Shown: in pieces, positions 5,642-7,621 of the stretch | Layout: each line of letters begins with the position of its first letter | How positions within the stretch are numbered: the stretch's first letter is position 1 | Origin: Firmicutes bacterium UBA1047 | Lineage (GTDB): Bacteria; Bacillota; Clostridia; Tissierellales; Sedimentibacteraceae | Direction: 5' to 3' | Length of the DNA stretch: 7,621 nucleotides | NCBI GenBank assembly: GCA_002316585.1 | Contig: DCDU01000017.1 | Coordinates: 1-7,621, forward strand | The notes under the pieces: model-generated | The model's input: the letters and a program-made list of their open reading frames with translations, nothing else | What the model was told of the DNA's origin: nothing | Databases searched by the model: none | Translations under genes and position numbers: made by a program

Positions 5642-5707
5642 TTGGGGATATTTGATAATAAGTCAAGATTAGACAGAAAAAAGTTAAACAAAGAGGAATG
5701 CGTTTAA
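5642..5707 (+). CDS. Possible 21-codon reading frame, uncertain
   Basis: A TTG ten bases after a perfect AGGAGG (5626-5631) opens a frame reading GIFDNKSRLDRKKLNKEECV before TAA. It is in the same frame as the preceding fragment, separated from it by the TAG at 5633-5635 and two codons. The good Shine-Dalgarno sequence is the only support; the start is poor and the product very short. It may be the stub of a gene that once followed the hydrolase, or the AGGAGG may be fortuitous. Confidence 0.2.
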   Translation: MGIFDNKSRLDRKKLNKEECV

Positions 5708-5720
5708 ATTGCCTATTAAC

Positions 5721-5745
5721 AAATGTTGTTTTGCAAACGTCATTT
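5721..5745. repeat. Small inverted repeat upstream of the rimP promoter
   Basis: AAATG...GTTT (5721-5731) can pair with AAAC...CATTT (5735-5745) across a two-base internal loop and a TGC apical loop. It lies between the gene debris and the rimP promoter and has no T-run after it, so a terminator role is weak; it could be an operator or chance. Confidence 0.3.
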
Positions 5746-5757
5746 CCAAAAAAATGT

Positions 5758-5786
5758 TTGATTTATAATATTAGTTGTGTTATACT
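5758..5786 (+). promoter_or_regulatory. Sigma-A-type promoter for the rimP-nusA operon
   Basis: TTGATT (5758-5763) and TATACT (5781-5786) are separated by exactly 17 bases, and a TG at 5778-5779 gives an extended -10. Transcription should start near 5793, leaving a leader of about 135 bases before the rimP start. The site lies in an intergenic region directly before a core operon. Confidence 0.75.
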
Positions 5787-5808
5787 GTAAAAAAGATGAT
5801 TTTGACGG

Positions 5809-5830
5809 AAGAGTGGGATGTCCCACTCTT
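5809..5830 (+). promoter_or_regulatory. Leader stem-loop I of the rimP operon
   Basis: AAGAGTGGG (5809-5817) pairs perfectly with CCCACTCTT (5822-5830) around ATGT, about 16 bases after the predicted transcription start. From memory, a hairpin with a GTGGG/CCCAC stem often precedes rimP in Firmicutes. The stem is followed by TCTGATTGT, only moderately T-rich, so it may be a weak attenuator, an RNA-stability element or a binding site rather than a full terminator. Confidence 0.65.
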
Positions 5831-5835
5831 TCTGA

Positions 5836-5893
5836 TTGTATACTCGGTTAGTAAGATAACTGCATGTAATCTGCGCCGTACTAAGAGTAACAA
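5836..5893 (+). promoter_or_regulatory. Leader stem-loop II of the rimP operon, long interrupted hairpin
   Basis: TTGT, TACTC and TTAGTA (5836-5853, with bulges A5840 and GG 5846-5847) pair with TACTAA, GAGTA and ACAA (5879-5893), making 15 base pairs. Inside, AGAT (5854-5857) can stack on with ATCT (5869-5872), leaving GCGCCG as an internal bulge. The structure ends 25 bases before the rimP ribosome binding site (AAGGAGAG, 5918-5925). I do not recognise it as a named riboswitch. A translational or transcriptional control element, perhaps for a protein of the operon, is inferred from its position. Confidence 0.5.
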
Positions 5894-5928
5894 AATAAAA
5901 AATATTTAATATAAAAAAAGGAGAGTAT

Positions 5929-6393
5929 ATGAGTAAAAAGGGTATTGAATCTTCCGTAAAAAAACTCACAGAGGAAATAATAAAAGATTCGGATATGGAA
6001 CTGATTGACATTGAGTATGTAAAAGAAGGCCCGTTTAAGTATTTAAAAATTTACATAGATAAGCCCGGGGGAATAACCGTTGACGATACTGCTGATATAA
6101 GCAGAGTCCTTAATAAAAAGCTTGATGAGGTTGATTTAATAAAGGAACAATACTTTTTGGAGGTATCATCCCCGGGAGTTGAAAGACCTTTTAAAAAAGA
6201 AGAGGATTATTTAAAAAATATCGGAAATGTTGTTGAGGCAAAATTCTATAAACCAATTGGCGGAAAGAAGTCTGTAAAAGGCATATTAACCGAAAAGAAC
6301 GAGAATAATATTGTAATTGAATCAGGAGATGGTGCGATTACGATTGAATTGAAGGATTTATCGAAAATTAACAGAGTGATTGAGGATTTTTAA
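5929..6393 (+). CDS. rimP: Ribosome maturation factor RimP
   Basis: RimP (YlxS in Bacillus) assists maturation of the 30S ribosomal subunit. At 154 residues it has the usual length. Seen: an N-terminal alpha/beta domain (about 5-80) with LIDIEYVKEGPFKYLKIYID and GGITVDDTADISR; the family motif LEVSSPGVERPF (about 77-88), where most homologues read SSPGLDRPL; and a C-terminal Sm-like beta barrel (about 90-154) including VEAKFYKPIGGKK and the IELKDLSKINRV end. The ATG at 5929 is preceded by AAGGAGAG. It is first in the operon, behind a structured leader, with nusA starting 15 bases after its stop. Confidence 0.97.
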   Translation: MSKKGIESSVKKLTEEIIKDSDMELIDIEYVKEGPFKYLKIYIDKPGGITVDDTADISRVLNKKLDEVDLIKEQYFLEVSSPGVERPFKKEEDYLKNIGNVVEAKFYKPIGGKKSVKGILTEKNENNIVIESGDGAITIELKDLSKINRVIEDF

Positions 6394-6408
6394 TGGAGGT
6401 CGTTTAAA

Positions 6409-7467
6409 ATGAACAAGGATATTTTAAATGCGTTAAGCGAGCTTGAAAAGGAAAAAGGAATTCGCCAGGACGTAGTATTGGAAGCTATAAGGTCTGCATT
6501 GGAAACAGGATATAAGAAAAATTTCAGCAAAGCTACGAATTTCAGTATAGATATAGATAAGGAAAATGGTGAATACAAGCTTTATCAGGACAAAACAGTT
6601 GTAGAAAGCGTTGAAAACAACAATTTGGAAATTTCATTGGAAGAAGCAAAAACAATTGATTCAAAGTTTGAAGTTGGGGATATAGTTAAAATAGAAATTA
6701 AACCCAAGAAAGATTTCGGCCGTATTGCGGCTCAAACGGCAAGACAAGTAATTCTTCAGAAAATTCGTGAAGCTGAAAGAGAATCTATCTTCAGTGAATT
6801 CTATGGAAGAGAATCAGACATATTGACCGGTATTGTACAAAGAGAAAATAAAGGAAACATATATGTTGATTTAGGCAAAATCGAAGGTACGCTTTCAGTA
6901 AATGAACAAATACCGGGAGAAGCATACAACCCGGGAGACAGGATAAAAACTGTTATTGTTGAAGTTAAAAACACAGGGAAGGGCGCCAGCATAATGTTGT
7001 CAAGAAGCCACCCCAATCTTATAAAGAGATTGTTTGAGTTGGAGGTGCCTGAAATACATGATGGAATTATTGAAATATATTCCATAGCAAGAGAAGCAGG
7101 CTCAAGAACAAAAATCGCTGTTTTTTCGCATGACCCCAATGTAGAGCCCATAGGCTCCTGTGTAGGAAACAAAGGAGTCAGGGTTAAAAATATAATTGAT
7201 GAAATAAATCAGGAAAAAATCGATATTATAATTTATGAAAAAAATCCCGAAAAATTTATTGCCAACAGCTTAGGACCTGCAAAAATAGTTAAGGTTACCG
7301 CCAATGAAAAGGAAAAAACAGCAGTAGCAGTTGTTCCTGATAATCAACTTTCCTTAGCAATAGGAAAGGAAGGACAAAATGTCAGACTTGCCGCAAAACT
7401 TACAGGCTGGAAAATAGATATAATAAGTGAATCTCAACAGGTGGAACGCTCTGAGGAGGAAGTATGA
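6409..7467 (+). CDS. nusA: Transcription termination/antitermination factor NusA
   Basis: NusA binds RNA polymerase and nascent RNA, promoting pausing, termination and antitermination. At 352 residues it matches Gram-positive NusA, which lacks the C-terminal acidic repeats of the E. coli protein. Domains in order: N-terminal RNA polymerase-binding domain (about 1-125) with DFGRIAAQTARQVILQKIREAE cut across its end; S1 domain (about 136-200) with GIVQRENKGNIYVDLG and ending MLSRSHP; KH1 (about 202-275) with the GNKG loop (253-256) in GSCVGNKGVRVK; KH2 (about 280-343) with the GKEG loop (319-322) in SLAIGKEGQNVRLAAK. GGAGG at 6395-6399 supports the ATG at 6409. The stop overlaps the next start (ATGA), suggesting translational coupling. 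Confidence 0.98.
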   Translation: MNKDILNALSELEKEKGIRQDVVLEAIRSALETGYKKNFSKATNFSIDIDKENGEYKLYQDKTVVESVENNNLEISLEEAKTIDSKFEVGDIVKIEIKPKKDFGRIAAQTARQVILQKIREAERESIFSEFYGRESDILTGIVQRENKGNIYVDLGKIEGTLSVNEQIPGEAYNPGDRIKTVIVEVKNTGKGASIMLSRSHPNLIKRLFELEVPEIHDGIIEIYSIAREAGSRTKIAVFSHDPNVEPIGSCVGNKGVRVKNIIDEINQEKIDIIIYEKNPEKFIANSLGPAKIVKVTANEKEKTAVAVVPDNQLSLAIGKEGQNVRLAAKLTGWKIDIISESQQVERSEEEV

Positions 7468-7621
7468 AAGTTCGTAAAATACCAATGAGAAAATGTATCG
7501 GGTGCATGGAAAGTTTTCCCAAAAAGGACTTGTGCAGAATAGTAAAAACAAAGGAAAATGAAATTTTTTTCGACCCGACGGGAAAACTTAACGGCAGAGG
7601 TACATATATATGTAAAAATAT
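7464..7621 (+). CDS. rnpM: YlxR family RNA-binding protein, RnpM (3' end missing)
   Basis: The first 52 codons of a protein usually about 90 residues long (DUF448). Seen: the RKCIGC motif (residues 9-14), the FPKKDLCRIV segment, FDPTGKLNGRG and YIC, with cysteines 11, 14, 24 and 50; all are characteristic of the family. In Bacillus subtilis this protein has been linked to RNase P and named RnpM, a modulator binding the RNase P RNA. The ATG overlaps the nusA stop by two bases and is preceded by AGGAGG at 7454-7459. In Firmicutes the next genes are normally ylxQ (an L7Ae-like protein) and infB; these lie outside the window. Confidence 0.96.
   Translation, partial: MKVRKIPMRKCIGCMESFPKKDLCRIVKTKENEIFFDPTGKLNGRGTYICKN

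Noticed and set aside
5836..5893. TPP or other known riboswitch in the rimP leader
   Set aside because: I do not see a thi-box CUGAGA motif or any other conserved core I can identify, and rimP is not a usual riboswitch target.
6801..7172. 123-codon minus-strand frame within nusA
   Set aside because: It is antisense to the S1 and KH1 domains of an unmistakable NusA, has no recognisable domain, and is an expected by-product of codon bias.

Overview
The window looks like chromosomal DNA from a low-GC Gram-positive bacterium, most likely one of the Clostridia. The base composition is AT-rich, the ribosome binding sites are strong AGGAGG-type, the rimP-nusA-ylxR gene order is typical of Firmicutes, and there is a small sigma factor of the clostridial TcdR/BotR-like type. 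Species cannot be named from sequence reading alone.

Positions 1-1519 (+ strand) hold the end of an operon: the C-terminal three quarters of an ABC transporter ATPase of the SsuB/TauB/ThiZ type, a class I SAM-dependent methyltransferase, and a small MTH1187/YkoF-type thiamine-binding domain protein. The ATPase type together with the YkoF-type protein suggests uptake of a thiamine precursor such as HMP; the methyltransferase is the unexplained member. An imperfect palindrome (about 1542-1598) separates this operon from the convergent genes that follow.

Positions 1606-3127 (- strand) hold a NimA-like flavin-binding split-barrel protein, a 76-residue protein of unknown function with a TTG start and no visible ribosome binding site, a cluster of short repeats (a REP-like hairpin, a 10-bp inverted repeat, and four tandem copies of a 13-bp unit), and a small sigma-70-family protein whose last codons and stop lie inside the tandem repeat.

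Positions 3273-4658 (+) encode a leucine-rich-repeat lipoprotein, divergent from the sigma factor gene. A GC-rich hairpin (4666-4686) separates it from a convergent C39-like cysteine peptidase with no signal peptide (- strand, 4705-5250). Positions 5315-5707 hold what looks like gene debris: a C-terminal fragment resembling an alpha/beta hydrolase, then a possible 21-codon reading frame.

Positions 5758-7621 are the start of a core housekeeping operon. A good sigma-A-type promoter is followed by a leader of about 130 nt with two strong predicted stem-loops, then rimP, nusA and the start of ylxR/rnpM, tightly packed and probably continuing into infB outside the window. These proteins serve 30S maturation, transcription elongation/termination and RNase P modulation.

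I found no tRNA, rRNA, CRISPR array, complete insertion sequence or clear new defence system. The observations most worth following up are the structured rimP leader, the methyltransferase inside the presumed thiamine-precursor operon, the sigma factor/LRR lipoprotein divergent pair, and the sigma factor stop codon embedded in a 13-bp tandem repeat.
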